This document shows, piece by piece, positions 1 through 9,554 of a DNA stretch of 64,000 bases; the stretch's first letter is position 1; the number at the start of each line of letters is the position of its first letter. This DNA comes from Gordonia tangerina (lineage in GTDB: Bacteria > Actinomycetota > Actinomycetes > Mycobacteriales > Mycobacteriaceae). The stretch lies in the NCBI RefSeq assembly GCF_021556435.1, contig NZ_JAKGCU010000015.1, positions 1 to 64,000 on the forward strand, written 5' to 3'. The notes under the pieces were generated by a model, which saw nothing but the letters and a program-made list of their open reading frames with translations, ran no database searches and was not told where the DNA came from. The position numbers and the translations under genes were made by a program.

Positions 1-226
1 CAACCCCGCACAACACCACCAGTGTTGGTCAGACGGGGACCGCCTCACCGCAAGGCGAGGCTGCCTGATGACACCGCAGACACAGCAGCAATGCTCACGT
101 TTGCTCACCAGAAGGCAACGGTTGATGTCCGATGTGGCGGCGACTGTGGCTGCCTAGCGTCAGAGTCGACCGGTCCGAGCCGGTCGGCCAAGCCGACACC
201 GATGTCGGCCGACGCAGGAGGACGCC

Positions 227-1327
227 ATGAACATCGAACAGATCGACACCGTCATCGTCGGCGCGGGCCAGGCCGGCCTGGCCACGGCGTATCATCTCCG
301 CAAACACGAACAACCCTGCGTGGTGATCGACGCCAACCACCGAATCGGCGACAACTGGCGCCGCCAATGGGACAGCCTTCGCCTGTACTCCCCCGCCCGA
401 TACGACGGCCTGCCCGGCATGCCGTTTCCCGCCGACGGCTGGTCGTTTCCCGGCTAGGACGACGTCGCCGATTATCTGGAGACCTACGCCCAACGCTTCG
501 GGTTGCCGGTTCGGTTGTCGACCCGGGTACGCTCACTGGACCCCGATCCGCGAGGCGGCTTCGTGGTCGACACCGACGCCGGCACACTCGCATCGCGCAC
601 CGTGGTGGTCGCCACCGGAACCTTCGGGCGCACTCCCGCGATTCCGGACTGCGCGGCCGAACTCGATCCCGCGATCCTGCAATTGCACTCCAGTGAGTAT
701 CGGCGGCCCGAGCAATTGCGCGACGGCCCGACACTGGTGGTCGGCGCATCGCACTCCGGCGCCGACATCGCCTACGAGGTTGCGGCGACCCGTGCGACGA
801 CGCTGTGTGGACGCGACTGCGGATCGATCCCGTTCTATCCGGAGTCCTGGCAGGCACGCGTGCTGTTCCCGATGATGATCTTCGCGTGGCGTCACATCCT
901 GACCCGACGCACCCCGATGGGCCGCAGAGAGCTTCCGAAGGTGCGGTTCCATGGGGCACCCGCGTTGCGCGTGAAGGCCGCCGACCTGCGCGAACGCGAT
1001 GTGACGCGGATCGAGCAGCGAGTGGTGGGCGCCCGTGACGGTCTCCCGCAGACCGCCGACGGTGAGGTGCTCGACGTCGCCAACGTCATCTGGTGCACCG
1101 GATTCCGCCAGGTCTTCGACTGGATTCATCTGCCGGTGTTCGGCCCCGACGGCTGGCCCGACGAGATGCGCGGTGTGGTGGAAACCGCCCCTGGCCTGTA
1201 CTTCTGCGGCCTGTCGTTCCAATACGCCTTCAGCTCCATGGTGCTGCCCGGCGTCGGACGCGACGCGGCCTACATCGCCGACCGGATCGCACAGCGGGCC
1301 GCCCTGCCGGAGCATCAAGTGACCTGA
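227..1327 (+). pseudogene. Flavin-containing monooxygenase interrupted by an in-frame stop codon
   Basis: Reads as one FAD/NAD(P)H-dependent monooxygenase of about 366 codons, but codon 77 (455-457) is TAG. The same frame continues without break on both sides, from the FAD motif GAGQAG (residues 12-17) and the RLYSPARYDGLPG region, past the stop into DDVADYLE, then a second dinucleotide fold GASHSGADIA near residue 172 and a typical C-terminus ending in GLYFCGLSFQYAFSS. The stop replaces a residue that in relatives is usually charged (FPGK/E-D), so a single substitution would explain it. A good ribosome site (AGGAGG, 216-221) precedes ATG 227. Either a recent nonsense mutation or a sequencing error; the rest of the gene is undamaged. 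Confidence 0.85.
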
Positions 1328-1382
1328 GCCGTGCACATCGGCCCCGGCGGGTTCTACGCTCGAAGCAGGAGGTGGCGAATCG

Positions 1383-2950
1383 ATGACGATCGCCGGCGAA
1401 CTCGAGCGGGCCCGAGGAGAGTTCGAGGCCGGCGACTGGTCGACGGCTCTGCGGCGCTGGATGGACATCGATCCGGCCGAACTCCGTCCGGACGATCTCG
1501 GCAGGCTCGGTGTCGCCGCGTATCTCGGTGGTCACGATCAGACCGCTCTCGACGCGCTGCACCACGCCTTCGCAGCCGAACTCGACAACGCGAACGTCCC
1601 CGCCGCCGTCCGGTGCGCGTTCTGGATGGCGATGATCGCCACGATGGCCGGCGACCCCGTCGTCGGCCAGGGCTGGACCGCGCGCCAACCGGCTGCTCGC
1701 CGATCACGACGCCGACGTGGTGGAGCGCGGCTACATCGAAATCGTGCGCATGTACGCACACATCGATGCCGCCCGATGGCCACAGGCGTTCGACTGCGCA
1801 CGTGCCGTCGCAGGGACGGCTCATCCTGGAAGGAGGCCGGGTACCCGAGGGCCTGGCGCTGTTCGACGAGGCGATGACGAGGGTGGCCGCCGGCGAGGTG
1901 TCCGCGGTGTTCGCCGGCCAGGTGTACTGCACCATGATCGAGGGCTGCCAACGAGTGTTGGATGTCGGCCGGGCCGCCACCTGGACCGCGGCGCTGACCC
2001 GATGGTGTGACCGCCAACCGGGACTGGTGCCGTTCACCGGACAGTGCGCCGTGCACCGCGGGCAGATGTGCACGTTGTCGGGTGCGTTTCGCGATGCGAT
2101 CGCCGAATTCGATGCGGCGCTGGCGCGATACCTCGACACGTCAGCGTCCGCAGCAGGTCTGGCCTTCGCCGAGCGCGGTGAGGTGTACCGCATTCTCGGC
2201 GATCTGGACAATGCGGAACTGTCGTTCTCGCAGGCAGGAGCACATGGCTATGATCCGCAGCCGGCCCTGGCCCGGCTGTGGCTGGCCCGCGGGCGAGCGC
2301 AGGCCGCGGCGGGCGCGGCCCAACGTCTGTTGCTGGAGTCCACCGAACCGGTGTTGCGGGCCCGCATCCTGCCCGGCGCAGTGGAGATCCTGCTGGCGAC
2401 CGGGGCGGTGGCGCAATCGCGGCCGCTGGCAGCCGAACTCGCCGAGATCGGCGATCGGTTCGGGTGCGTTGCGTTGCAGGCCAAGGCGGCGTTCGCGTCG
2501 GGCACGGTCGAACTCGCCGACGACGATCCGGCCGGTGCCCTACCCTACCTGCGCAAGGCACGTCAGCAATGGATGGAGTTGCACTGTCCGTACGAGGCAG
2601 CGCGCTGCCAGGCAGCGATCGGCCGCGGTCTGCTCGCCCTGTCGGACTCCGATTCGGCCCGAGCCGAATTGGCCGCCGCCGGTCGCATCTTCGACGCTCT
2701 GGGCGCCCGACCGGACGCCGAGGCCGTCGCCGACCTACTCGGTCCCGACGCTCACCCGGCGGGCCTGTCCGATCGCGAGGTCGAGGTGTTACGCCTGGTC
2801 GCCACCGGACGGAGCAACGGTCAGGTCGCCGAAACGCTGACCCTGAGTGAGAAGACGGTGTCGCGGCATCTCTCCAACATCTTCGCCAAGCTCGACGTCA
2901 ACACCAGGACCGCGGCAACGGCTTACGCCTACGAGCACGGCCTGATGTGA
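1383..2950 (+). pseudogene. LuxR-family transcriptional regulator with two frame changes
   Basis: The N-terminal part starts at ATG 1383 (AGGAGG at 1367-1372) and reads well to GQGWTA near 1680. Homologous reading then moves to the next frame (RLLADHDADVVERGYIEIVRMY, 1690-1800) and again near 1815 to the frame that runs to the stop at 2950. The last part holds TPR-like repeats (EGCQRVLDVGRAATWTAALT) and a C-terminal LuxR helix-turn-helix (LSDREVEVLRLVATGRSNGQ...SEKTVSRHLSNIFAKL). Around 1815 some residues expected between CARAV and RLILEGG also seem missing, so this second lesion is a deletion and not just a base slip. It lies 56 bases after the broken monooxygenase, which it may once have controlled. 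Confidence 0.8.
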
Positions 2951-2963
2951 TTCGGTGATCCGT

Positions 2964-2980
2964 GACACCAGGCCGGTGTC
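2964..2980. promoter_or_regulatory. Inverted repeat between regulator remnant and FNT transporter
   Basis: GACACC (2964-2969) and GGTGTC (2975-2980) form a perfect 6-bp inverted repeat with a 5-base spacer, followed by GTCAC at 2985-2989. It may be an operator for the transporter or a weak terminator for the upstream gene. No T-run follows, so I favour an operator. Confidence 0.3.
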
Positions 2981-3121
2981 TCATGTCACTTGCCCATCGA
3001 GAACTCACACTCGCCGCGGGTTGCCGTGAGGAGGACGTAACACCGATTCGTCTTCATGACACAAAACCGACATTCCGACTCGATTGACTGACGCACATTC
3101 ACCGTCAACCTGAGGAGTCTC

Positions 3122-4018
3122 ATGTCGTACGTGAAGCCTGCCGAGTTCGTGAAACAGATGGTCGATGCCGGCGAGGCGAAAACGTTCCTGTCCACCCGGG
3201 ATACGCTGATACGCGCGTACATGGCGGGCGCGATTCTCGCGCTCGCCGCGGCGTTCGCCGTCACCATCACCGTCCGAACGGGTGAACCGCTGCTCGGTGC
3301 GGTGTTGTTCCCCGTCGGATTCTGTTTGCTCTACCTGATGGGATTCGACCTGCTGACCGGGGTGTTCACGCTGGTACCGCTGGCGTTGATCGACAAACGG
3401 CGAGGCGTGACGTTCAAGAGCATGTTGCGCAACTTCGGCCTGGTGTTCGTCGGCAACTTCCTGGGTGCGTTCACCGTCGCGGTGTTCATGGCGATCATCG
3501 TCACCTACGGGTTCAGTACCGATCCCGATGCCGTCGGGCAGCAGCTCGGCGAGATAGGTCATTCCCGGACCGTCGGCTACGCCGAGCACGGCGCCGCGGG
3601 CATGCTGACCCTGTTCATCCGCGGCGTGCTGTGCAACTGGATGGTGTCCACCGGTGTGGTCGCGGCGATGATGTCGACGTCGGTGCCGGGCAAGGTGATC
3701 GCGATGTGGATGCCGATCATGCTGTTCTTCTACATGGGTTTCGAGCATTCCATCGTCAACATGTTCCTCTTCCCGTCGGGACTAATGCTGGGCGGTGACT
3801 TCTCGATCGGCGACTACCTGGTCTGGAACGAGATCCCGACGGTGCTCGGCAATCTCGTCGGTGGCCTCACCTTCGTCGGATTGATGCTCTACGCCACTCA
3901 CGGCCGCACGGGACCGTCGCGACGCGTTCCGGAGGGCACCACCGAGATCGACGTCGCCCAGGAGGTGCAGGCGAAGAAGTCCGACGCCAAGGAGCGCGCG
4001 GTCGTCGCCGATTCCTGA
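3122..4018 (+). CDS. Formate/nitrite transporter (FNT) family channel
   Basis: 298 residues, an integral membrane protein of the FocA/NirC/FdhC family, which move small monovalent anions such as formate or nitrite as pentamers with six helices per subunit. Visible family marks are the re-entrant loop GFDLLTGVF near residue 80, the segment RGVLCNWMVSTGV, and the pore histidine region GFEHSIVNMFLFPSG in the last third. The C-terminal 35 residues are hydrophilic and charged. Start ATG 3122 has GAGGAG at 3112-3117. It is transcribed alone, so neighbours do not say whether formate or nitrite is the substrate. Family assignment is firm, substrate is not. Confidence 0.9.
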   Translation: MSYVKPAEFVKQMVDAGEAKTFLSTRDTLIRAYMAGAILALAAAFAVTITVRTGEPLLGAVLFPVGFCLLYLMGFDLLTGVFTLVPLALIDKRRGVTFKSMLRNFGLVFVGNFLGAFTVAVFMAIIVTYGFSTDPDAVGQQLGEIGHSRTVGYAEHGAAGMLTLFIRGVLCNWMVSTGVVAAMMSTSVPGKVIAMWMPIMLFFYMGFEHSIVNMFLFPSGLMLGGDFSIGDYLVWNEIPTVLGNLVGGLTFVGLMLYATHGRTGPSRRVPEGTTEIDVAQEVQAKKSDAKERAVVADS

Positions 4019-4047
4019 TCGTCGCCTCAGGCCAGATCCTGCACAAC

Positions 4048-4116
4048 GTTCGTCCCCCGACACTCGCAACTCCCCGCCGAACTCGCGGTAGGTGTGGCGA
4101 TAACCGGGGGACGAAC
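4048..4116. repeat. Palindromic element with GTTCGTCCCCCG arms
   Basis: Perfect 12-bp arms GTTCGTCCCCCG (4048-4059) and CGGGGGACGAAC (4105-4116) around a 45-base loop, sitting between two convergent genes. The arms recur at 55631-55700 in this window, so this is a dispersed element and not only a local terminator, although it could also terminate transcription from both sides. Confidence 0.6.
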
Positions 4117-4128
4117 TGTTGTGCCGGC

Positions 4129-5121
4129 TTACTCGCGGCGGGCGGGACCGGTGAACCGGCGGACCCGGGCGAGGCCGCGCGCGCCGAGCTCCGCCGGGGA
4201 ACGCCGACGCGGCGGTGGCCAGCCGTTACTGGGGTGGGCCTTCTCGATCTCGGCGTTGAGTTCGGCCCCGAAGAGCAGCACGATGGCCACCGACCACACC
4301 CACACCAGGATCGCCAGGGGCGCGGCGAGCGGGGCGTACACCGCATCGCCGCCGAACGCGGTGTCGGTGTAGAGCCGCAGGAGCGCGCTGACCGCGAGAC
4401 CCCCGCCGGTGGCCAGTACGGCGCCGGGCAGATCCCGAAAAAACGGGGTCCGCCGTGGTGTGGCCCAGTGGAACAGCGCCGCCACGACCAGAGTCAACAC
4501 CACCACCGCCACCGGCCAGTAAGCGATTGTCCAGATCTCGCCGAGAGGCAGCGCCGCCAGACCCCACCGCCGTTCGACGATGTAGCCCAGCTGCGGGCCG
4601 GCCACCACCAGCGGCACCAGCACCACTCCGAGGATCAGGCCGATCACGGAGAACACCAGTCCCAACACGCGCGCCATCCAGGTGGGACGTTCCTCGTCCA
4701 GGTCGTAGGCGATCGTGACCGCCAGAACCACCACGCGCAGGATACGGCTGGCGGTGAAGACCGCGACCAGAAACGAGATCGAGAACACCGACGGGGACCC
4801 CTCGACCAACAGCCGGTCGAGCATCGCCGCGATGACATCGTCGACGGTCTGCTGCCGGAAGACTTGCGCGGCGATCTCTTCGATGCGTTCGATGAGTTGA
4901 GCCCGGGCATCCGAACCCAATACCGGGTCGAGCAGTCCGGCCAACGAGACCATGGCGATGGACACGGCCGGCAGGCTCAGCAGCACCCAGAACGCGATCT
5001 CGCTGGCGAGTCCGGTGATGCGGTCATCACCCGAGTCCTTGACCGTGGCGACGGCGAGGTCGACGACCGAGCGCACACGCGGCGGCAGCCGCGCCCTGAA
5101 CCGTCTCCACACCGCGCGCAT
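4129..5121 (-). CDS. YihY/BrkB-family membrane protein
   Basis: 330 residues from ATG 5121; a longer frame to 5232 exists but its extra residues look non-coding, and the family usually starts shortly before the motif that here reads DRITGLASEIAFWVLLSLPAVS. Six hydrophobic segments follow in YihY order, including ASRILRVVVLAVTIAYD, FHWATPRRTPFFRDLPGAV and a final WVWSVAIVLLFGAELNAE, where the GAELNAE end is a strong family mark. An Arg/Pro-rich tail closes the protein. Older literature linked this family to tRNA processing by mistake (RNase BN); its role in the membrane is unknown. It converges on the FNT gene. Confidence 0.9.
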   Translation of the reverse strand: MRAVWRRFRARLPPRVRSVVDLAVATVKDSGDDRITGLASEIAFWVLLSLPAVSIAMVSLAGLLDPVLGSDARAQLIERIEEIAAQVFRQQTVDDVIAAMLDRLLVEGSPSVFSISFLVAVFTASRILRVVVLAVTIAYDLDEERPTWMARVLGLVFSVIGLILGVVLVPLVVAGPQLGYIVERRWGLAALPLGEIWTIAYWPVAVVVLTLVVAALFHWATPRRTPFFRDLPGAVLATGGGLAVSALLRLYTDTAFGGDAVYAPLAAPLAILVWVWSVAIVLLFGAELNAEIEKAHPSNGWPPPRRRSPAELGARGLARVRRFTGPARRE

Positions 5122-5283
5122 CGGGGGCAACGGTACCCAAGAGCACCCTGCCCAGCGAGGACATGGCCCAGTGTCGGCACCGCTGCGGCTCGCCTGCCGG
5201 CGCCCACGGCATCGTTTCGGCACGGCGCACACCGGATACTCCAGGTTCTACCCTGGGGACGACGTCCGGATTAGGACATATCG

Positions 5284-6348
5284 ATGAGAGGCGCGATGTC
5301 AATGACCAGCCAGCTGAACAGACCCGCAGTGACCGACGCACCCGCGCCGACGCTGCCCTCTGCGCGCGGGCCGCTCTCGGCGCTGGTGATCGATCACCTT
5401 CGGGCCGATCCGACGGCCCCGCACGGCATCGCGGCACCGGAGGCGGTGTTCCCGGCCGCGCTGACGGAGGTCGATCCGTACGGCGATGATCTGCAGCTGG
5501 CCCTCTACCTCTGTTACGAGTTGCACTACCGCGGCTTCGCCGATGTCGACACCGAGTGGGAATGGCAGCCCGGCCTGCTAGCCCTGCGCGGCGAGCTCGA
5601 ACGACACTTCCGCGCCGCGCTGCATCGTGACGTTCCGGTCACCGGTGGCGAGACCGCCGGGCACGCCATGGACGAGTTGAGCGTCGAGTCACCCGACGGT
5701 GACGGCGCCTCCTATCACCTGCGTGACGCGGGCACGTGGGACCAGTACCGCCAGATGTTCGCGCTGCGCTCCGTCTATCACCTGAAGGAAGCCGATCCGC
5801 ACGCCTGGGCGATTCCGCGGCTGCGCGGCCACGCCAAAGCCGCATTTGTCGCGGTCGAGTTCGATGAGTTCGGCGGCGGACACGGTGATGCTGTCCACCA
5901 GGAGCTGTTCGCCGAGCTGCTGCGGGCGGCGCATCTGCGCGAGGACTACCTCGGCTACCTCGACATCGTCCCCGCCGCGGCTCTGACACCGGTCAATCTG
6001 ATGTCGCTGTTCGGTCTGCACCGGCGCTACCGCGGCGCCGCCGTCGGTCACCTGGCGGCCACCGAGATCACCTCACCGCCGGGTTCGGCGCGTCTGCTGT
6101 CGGGGCTCGACCGGCTGCAGGCACCAGAGCCCTGCCGGCATTTCTATCGCGAGCACGTCGAGGCCGACGCGGTGCACGAACAGATCCTGCGCACCGACGT
6201 GGTCGGCGACCTGATCCGCACCGAGCCCGAGTGCGAGACCGACATCGTCTTCGGCATCCGCGCGTTTCTGTTCGTCGAAGACGCGCTGGATGCGCACGTG
6301 ATGACCGCCTGGCGGGCGGGCCGCAGTGCCCTCGTCGGGGAGCTGTAG
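5284..6348 (+). CDS. Iron-containing redox enzyme, haem-oxygenase-like fold
   Basis: 354 residues. The C-terminal two thirds match the haem-oxygenase-like diiron family: acidic and histidine ligands appear in FVAVEFDEFGGGHGDAVHQELF (about residues 183-205) and in HFYREHVEADAVHEQI near residue 285-300, the usual E...H...D-x2-H spacing. Members are non-haem iron oxidases or oxygenases acting on varied small substrates; nothing here fixes the substrate. ATG 5284 has AGGA at 5273-5276; starts at 5296 or 5302 are possible. It runs tail to tail with the CDGSH gene, 14 bases apart, a combination that suggests shared iron or iron-sulphur chemistry (inference). Confidence 0.85.
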   Translation: MRGAMSMTSQLNRPAVTDAPAPTLPSARGPLSALVIDHLRADPTAPHGIAAPEAVFPAALTEVDPYGDDLQLALYLCYELHYRGFADVDTEWEWQPGLLALRGELERHFRAALHRDVPVTGGETAGHAMDELSVESPDGDGASYHLRDAGTWDQYRQMFALRSVYHLKEADPHAWAIPRLRGHAKAAFVAVEFDEFGGGHGDAVHQELFAELLRAAHLREDYLGYLDIVPAAALTPVNLMSLFGLHRRYRGAAVGHLAATEITSPPGSARLLSGLDRLQAPEPCRHFYREHVEADAVHEQILRTDVVGDLIRTEPECETDIVFGIRAFLFVEDALDAHVMTAWRAGRSALVGEL

Positions 6349-6362
6349 CTGTCCGAATCCGA

Positions 6363-6554
6363 TCAGCGCCGCCGGCGCTTGCGATGGCTGGTGTCGCACA
6401 GCGGGTAGTTCTTGCTGCGGCCGCACGCGCAGATCGCGACCATGAACCGATCCGACTCGACACGGGTGCCGTCGGGAAGTTCGATGTCGATCGGGCCCTC
6501 GACCAGCACCGGGCCGCCGCGAACCACCCGAACTGTCCGCCGCTGGGCGGTCAT
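6363..6554 (-). CDS. CDGSH-type iron-sulphur protein
   Basis: 63 residues from ATG 6554, whose last bases overlap the stop of the upstream methyltransferase (ATGA), so it is translationally coupled. The C-terminal motif CACGRSKNYPLCDTSH fits the [2Fe-2S] CDGSH pattern C-x-C-x2-S-x3-P-x-C-D-x2-H, with three Cys and one His as cluster ligands; the usual Gly after CD is Thr here. A short basic tail follows. Such small proteins carry electrons or clusters in the cytoplasm. A longer frame to 6662 lies inside the neighbouring gene and is unlikely. Confidence 0.85.
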   Translation of the reverse strand: MTAQRRTVRVVRGGPVLVEGPIDIELPDGTRVESDRFMVAICACGRSKNYPLCDTSHRKRRRR

Positions 6555-7264
6555 CTGTGTCGCCCTCTCGCCTGCGCCGTTGTGTCCGGGGCCCTCGCCG
6601 CGATCACCACCAGCCGTTCGATCCGACGACCGTGTTCCAGTAATCCGCGGTGCTCGAGCCATCGAGCCCGGGCAGTCAGCACCGGGCCGAACGGGATCCA
6701 GCGTTCAGCGATCACCTGCGCGGCGAGGCCCGCACCCTCCAGGGCGACGATGGAGGCGTCGACGCCGGCGAACTCCGACTGCACCACCAGTAGCGTGCCG
6801 CCGGGCGTCAACAACGTCGGCGCGTGGCGACACAGGGGGTCGAGCACCGCACGCCCGTCGACCCCGGCATCCCAGGCATGCGCCGGTCCGGCCGGATGGA
6901 ATGCAGGATGCGAAAGTGTCGGCGTCGGTACATACGGTGGATTGCAGGTCACAACCTCGAACCGGCCGTGCTCGGCGGCGAGGTCAGCGTGTCTCACCGT
7001 GACCGGTCGGCCTGCGGCGCAGGCCGCTGCCCGTGCGTGCTCCACGGCGCTGTGCGAGGAATCCACCGCCACCGCCTCGCGGGCTCCGCCCGCGGCTGCA
7101 GCGATTGCGACGGCACCGGTGCCCGTGCACAGATCGAGCACACGTGCTCCGCGCACTCCACGTGCATCCATCGCATCGATCAGCAGCGCAGTGTCCTCCT
7201 GGGGCAAATACACGTCGGTGCCGATCGCCGGCTCGCCGGCCGAGGCCGGCGACACCATCGTCAT
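6551..7264 (-). CDS. HemK2/MTQ2-like class I methyltransferase
   Basis: 237 residues. An N-terminal YLPQEDTALLIDAM precedes the SAM-binding motif VLDLCTGTGAVAIAAA (near residue 48) and then the N6/N5-methyltransferase catalytic motif NPPY (CNPPYVPTP), typical of HemK-related enzymes that methylate glutamine or other planar nitrogens. The short length and lack of the HemK N-terminal helical domain place it with HemK2/MTQ2-like proteins; its target is unknown. ATG 7264 is chosen because the frame upstream to 7819 has no homologous look. It is first in a two-gene operon with the CDGSH gene. Confidence 0.82.
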   Translation of the reverse strand: MTMVSPASAGEPAIGTDVYLPQEDTALLIDAMDARGVRGARVLDLCTGTGAVAIAAAAGGAREAVAVDSSHSAVEHARAAACAAGRPVTVRHADLAAEHGRFEVVTCNPPYVPTPTLSHPAFHPAGPAHAWDAGVDGRAVLDPLCRHAPTLLTPGGTLLVVQSEFAGVDASIVALEGAGLAAQVIAERWIPFGPVLTARARWLEHRGLLEHGRRIERLVVIAARAPDTTAQARGRHR

Positions 7265-7401
7265 GACCTGACCTACGGTCCGCGGTGATGCGACCACGGC
7301 CGGGGACGGATCGCTCTCGCGAATTGGACTACGGTGTCTTCTGCGATCAACCTCACGCCTCACCTTCCGGCCATGCCATGCGGGAGATGACCACCCCGCA
7401 C

Positions 7402-7414
7402 GGGAATGATTCCC
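7402..7414. promoter_or_regulatory. Perfect 13-bp palindrome upstream of methyltransferase-CDGSH operon
   Basis: GGGAATGATTCCC (7402-7414) is palindromic around a central base and sits about 140 bases before the methyltransferase start, in the 199-base gap after the 677-residue gene. It could be an operator or the tip of a terminator for the gene at 7464; no T-run is present. Confidence 0.3.
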
Positions 7415-7463
7415 CGCGGCACGGACCCCGAAACGCGGATGCGTAGATGTTCGGTTCAGCCCG

Positions 7464-9497
7464 TCACAGCGAGCCGTGATGGACCTGGCCGTCGCGAGGT
7501 CGCAGCGTGCGATCGGCCCCCCAGCTGCGTTCGACGTAGCCGACCACTTCGGCGACGTCGACGGCCGGGACATCGGTGAGGGTGCCGTCCTCGAGCGGAT
7601 CGGCGTGGAAGATGTAGAGCCGGGAGGCGAACTGGGCGAACGGCAGTGAGCCTTCCCCCGGTCGTTCACCGTTGCCGGCGGTGCCCACCACCACGGAGTC
7701 GCCCCAGTCCTGGCCACTGTCATTGTTGGGGTTGAAGAAGTAGACGCGGATGTCACCGTTGGGGTCCGCGGCGACCCGCAGGATTGTGATGGCGTGCCAG
7801 CCGACGTAGCGCGCTGCACTGTCGGTGAACGCGATCCCGGCCGGTTGAGGGTGGATCAGCGGTTGATTGCCGTTGTAGCGCGGGTGATATGCGGCATAGA
7901 ACTGGCGGATGAAGTCGTCGAGGTCCACGATGTCGCCGGTCGCCACATCCACGTTGATCCGAAATCCCCGAGCCGACCACCAGCCGTGGAATTCCGGGTT
8001 CACCCAACGGTGCGGGTCGCCGGGACGGTCGGCACAACGGCGCACCATCTCGGCGTAGATGCGATCGAGGTGCGGAACCACCAGCAGCGACACCGGATCG
8101 AGATCGATCGGGTCAGCTGTCGCGACGCCGCCGACACTCTCGGCCGAGGAGATGCGCTGGCCCTCGAAGTGGGCGATCACCTCGTCGTCGCGGGCCGCCC
8201 ACGCCACCACCTGCAGCAGGTAGTCGGGATCGTTGTACGCCCACATCGACAACGCACGCGCCGACTGGCACGTCGGGTTGTCACCCTGGCCCACCCCGAG
8301 TGGCTGGCCCAGCATCGACAGGAGACCGCCCAGCAACAGTCCCTCGGGTTCCACCGCCGGCCCGAAGGCCGAGTGCAGACGCTCCCGAACTGCTGGTGCG
8401 AGTTTCAGCGACACCTGACGCCACAGCGACGGCACCACCGGCGGCTGGTGCAGAATGCCGCGGTCGAGTAGCAGCGCCAGTCCATAGAGGCACTGCGCAT
8501 GCTCGGGCGCGACGGTATGCAGGATCAACTGCTGCACAAGATCGGTGTAGCGGAGCAGACAATTGCGTCCCACCTCCGACAGGCCGAGCGCCTCGGGGAG
8601 GAGAAAGATGTTGTCGTCCACCAGGAACCGCACCAGGGCGGCGTGGTATCCGGACACCAGACCGGTGTCGTGCATGGCGCGGGCGAATCCGCGCGCCTCG
8701 AACTCCAGCCCCTCGGCGTCCATCGCCGACAACCGCGACAAATACACGTCGATGCCGGGGTCCTCGCGGCAGGCCTCGGTGGGACCGAACAGCGCGGTCG
8801 TCAAGCGGTCGAGTCCCTGCCCCGCGGCGCCCAGGTCGACGTCGGGGTTGTTGCGATGGACGGCGATCCGGGTGACCATCGCCTTCACATGATCTACCTG
8901 GATCGGTCGCTGGCGCAGGATTCGCCAGATCTCCTCCACCAATTCCTCGAGAACGCTGTCGTAGCCGATCTCGTCGACCACATAGTCGAACACGGCGCGG
9001 GCCACCCGCGCGCCGCCGTTTTGTCGTGCGCGGTCGGCTTCCGACATCGGCGCGAGCAGTAGATCCAGGTTCAGTGCCAGGACCTGCGACAGGAATCGTC
9101 GGGCATCGTCGGCGGTCATGTCCGGACGGGTGTGCTCACCGGCAGCGATCGCCACCAGTCGCAACTCACTCGTGGCCTCGAGTATCACGGTGTCGGTGTT
9201 GGCACCGCGCAGACTCGGACCCGCGAGCGCCGGTACCAGGATGTCGGGTTGATCCCAGTCGGAGCCGGCGAACACGCCTGCACGCTCCAGGGCCGCGGCT
9301 CGCGCGCGGACCGCAGCGCATCCGCCCGGTTGGGTCAGCACCCGGCGCAGCGCATCAAGCACCCGGCGCAGTTTGCCCGGTTTCGCGAACTCGGGCGCCT
9401 CGTCCATGGCAGTTGTGGCGTGGTCGAGTTGCTCGAGCCGAGACACCAACGCCCGGTCGGACTCGGGATGGTCGATAGATGTCACTGGCAAGGGCAC
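7464..9497 (-). CDS. Large uncharacterised protein with papain-like Cys-His-Asn pattern
   Basis: 677 residues, no signal peptide or membrane segment. I do not recognise the family by name. The first 380 residues look all-helical. The C-terminal part has the order expected of a papain/transglutaminase-fold enzyme: Cys410 in GDNPTCQSARALSMW with an upstream Gln, His568 in GWHAITILRV followed by a beta-strand region, and Asn589 in YFFNPNND. That would make it a peptidase, amidase or transglutaminase-like enzyme (inference). It follows the ATP-grasp gene by 57 bases on the same strand, so the two are probably one operon. GTG 9497 is used; GTG 9482 is equally possible. Confidence 0.6.
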   Translation of the reverse strand: MPLPVTSIDHPESDRALVSRLEQLDHATTAMDEAPEFAKPGKLRRVLDALRRVLTQPGGCAAVRARAAALERAGVFAGSDWDQPDILVPALAGPSLRGANTDTVILEATSELRLVAIAAGEHTRPDMTADDARRFLSQVLALNLDLLLAPMSEADRARQNGGARVARAVFDYVVDEIGYDSVLEELVEEIWRILRQRPIQVDHVKAMVTRIAVHRNNPDVDLGAAGQGLDRLTTALFGPTEACREDPGIDVYLSRLSAMDAEGLEFEARGFARAMHDTGLVSGYHAALVRFLVDDNIFLLPEALGLSEVGRNCLLRYTDLVQQLILHTVAPEHAQCLYGLALLLDRGILHQPPVVPSLWRQVSLKLAPAVRERLHSAFGPAVEPEGLLLGGLLSMLGQPLGVGQGDNPTCQSARALSMWAYNDPDYLLQVVAWAARDDEVIAHFEGQRISSAESVGGVATADPIDLDPVSLLVVPHLDRIYAEMVRRCADRPGDPHRWVNPEFHGWWSARGFRINVDVATGDIVDLDDFIRQFYAAYHPRYNGNQPLIHPQPAGIAFTDSAARYVGWHAITILRVAADPNGDIRVYFFNPNNDSGQDWGDSVVVGTAGNGERPGEGSLPFAQFASRLYIFHADPLEDGTLTDVPAVDVAEVVGYVERSWGADRTLRPRDGQVHHGSL

Positions 9498-9554
9498 CCT
9501 TTGTGGTTCTCGCGGGGTCGTGTAACACGCACCCTGGTGGGCCGCGGCGACTTC

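Noticed and set aside
1..226. Gene in the first 226 bases
   Set aside because: Frames there are short, lack ribosome sites and family-like residues, and overlap the start of the monooxygenase.
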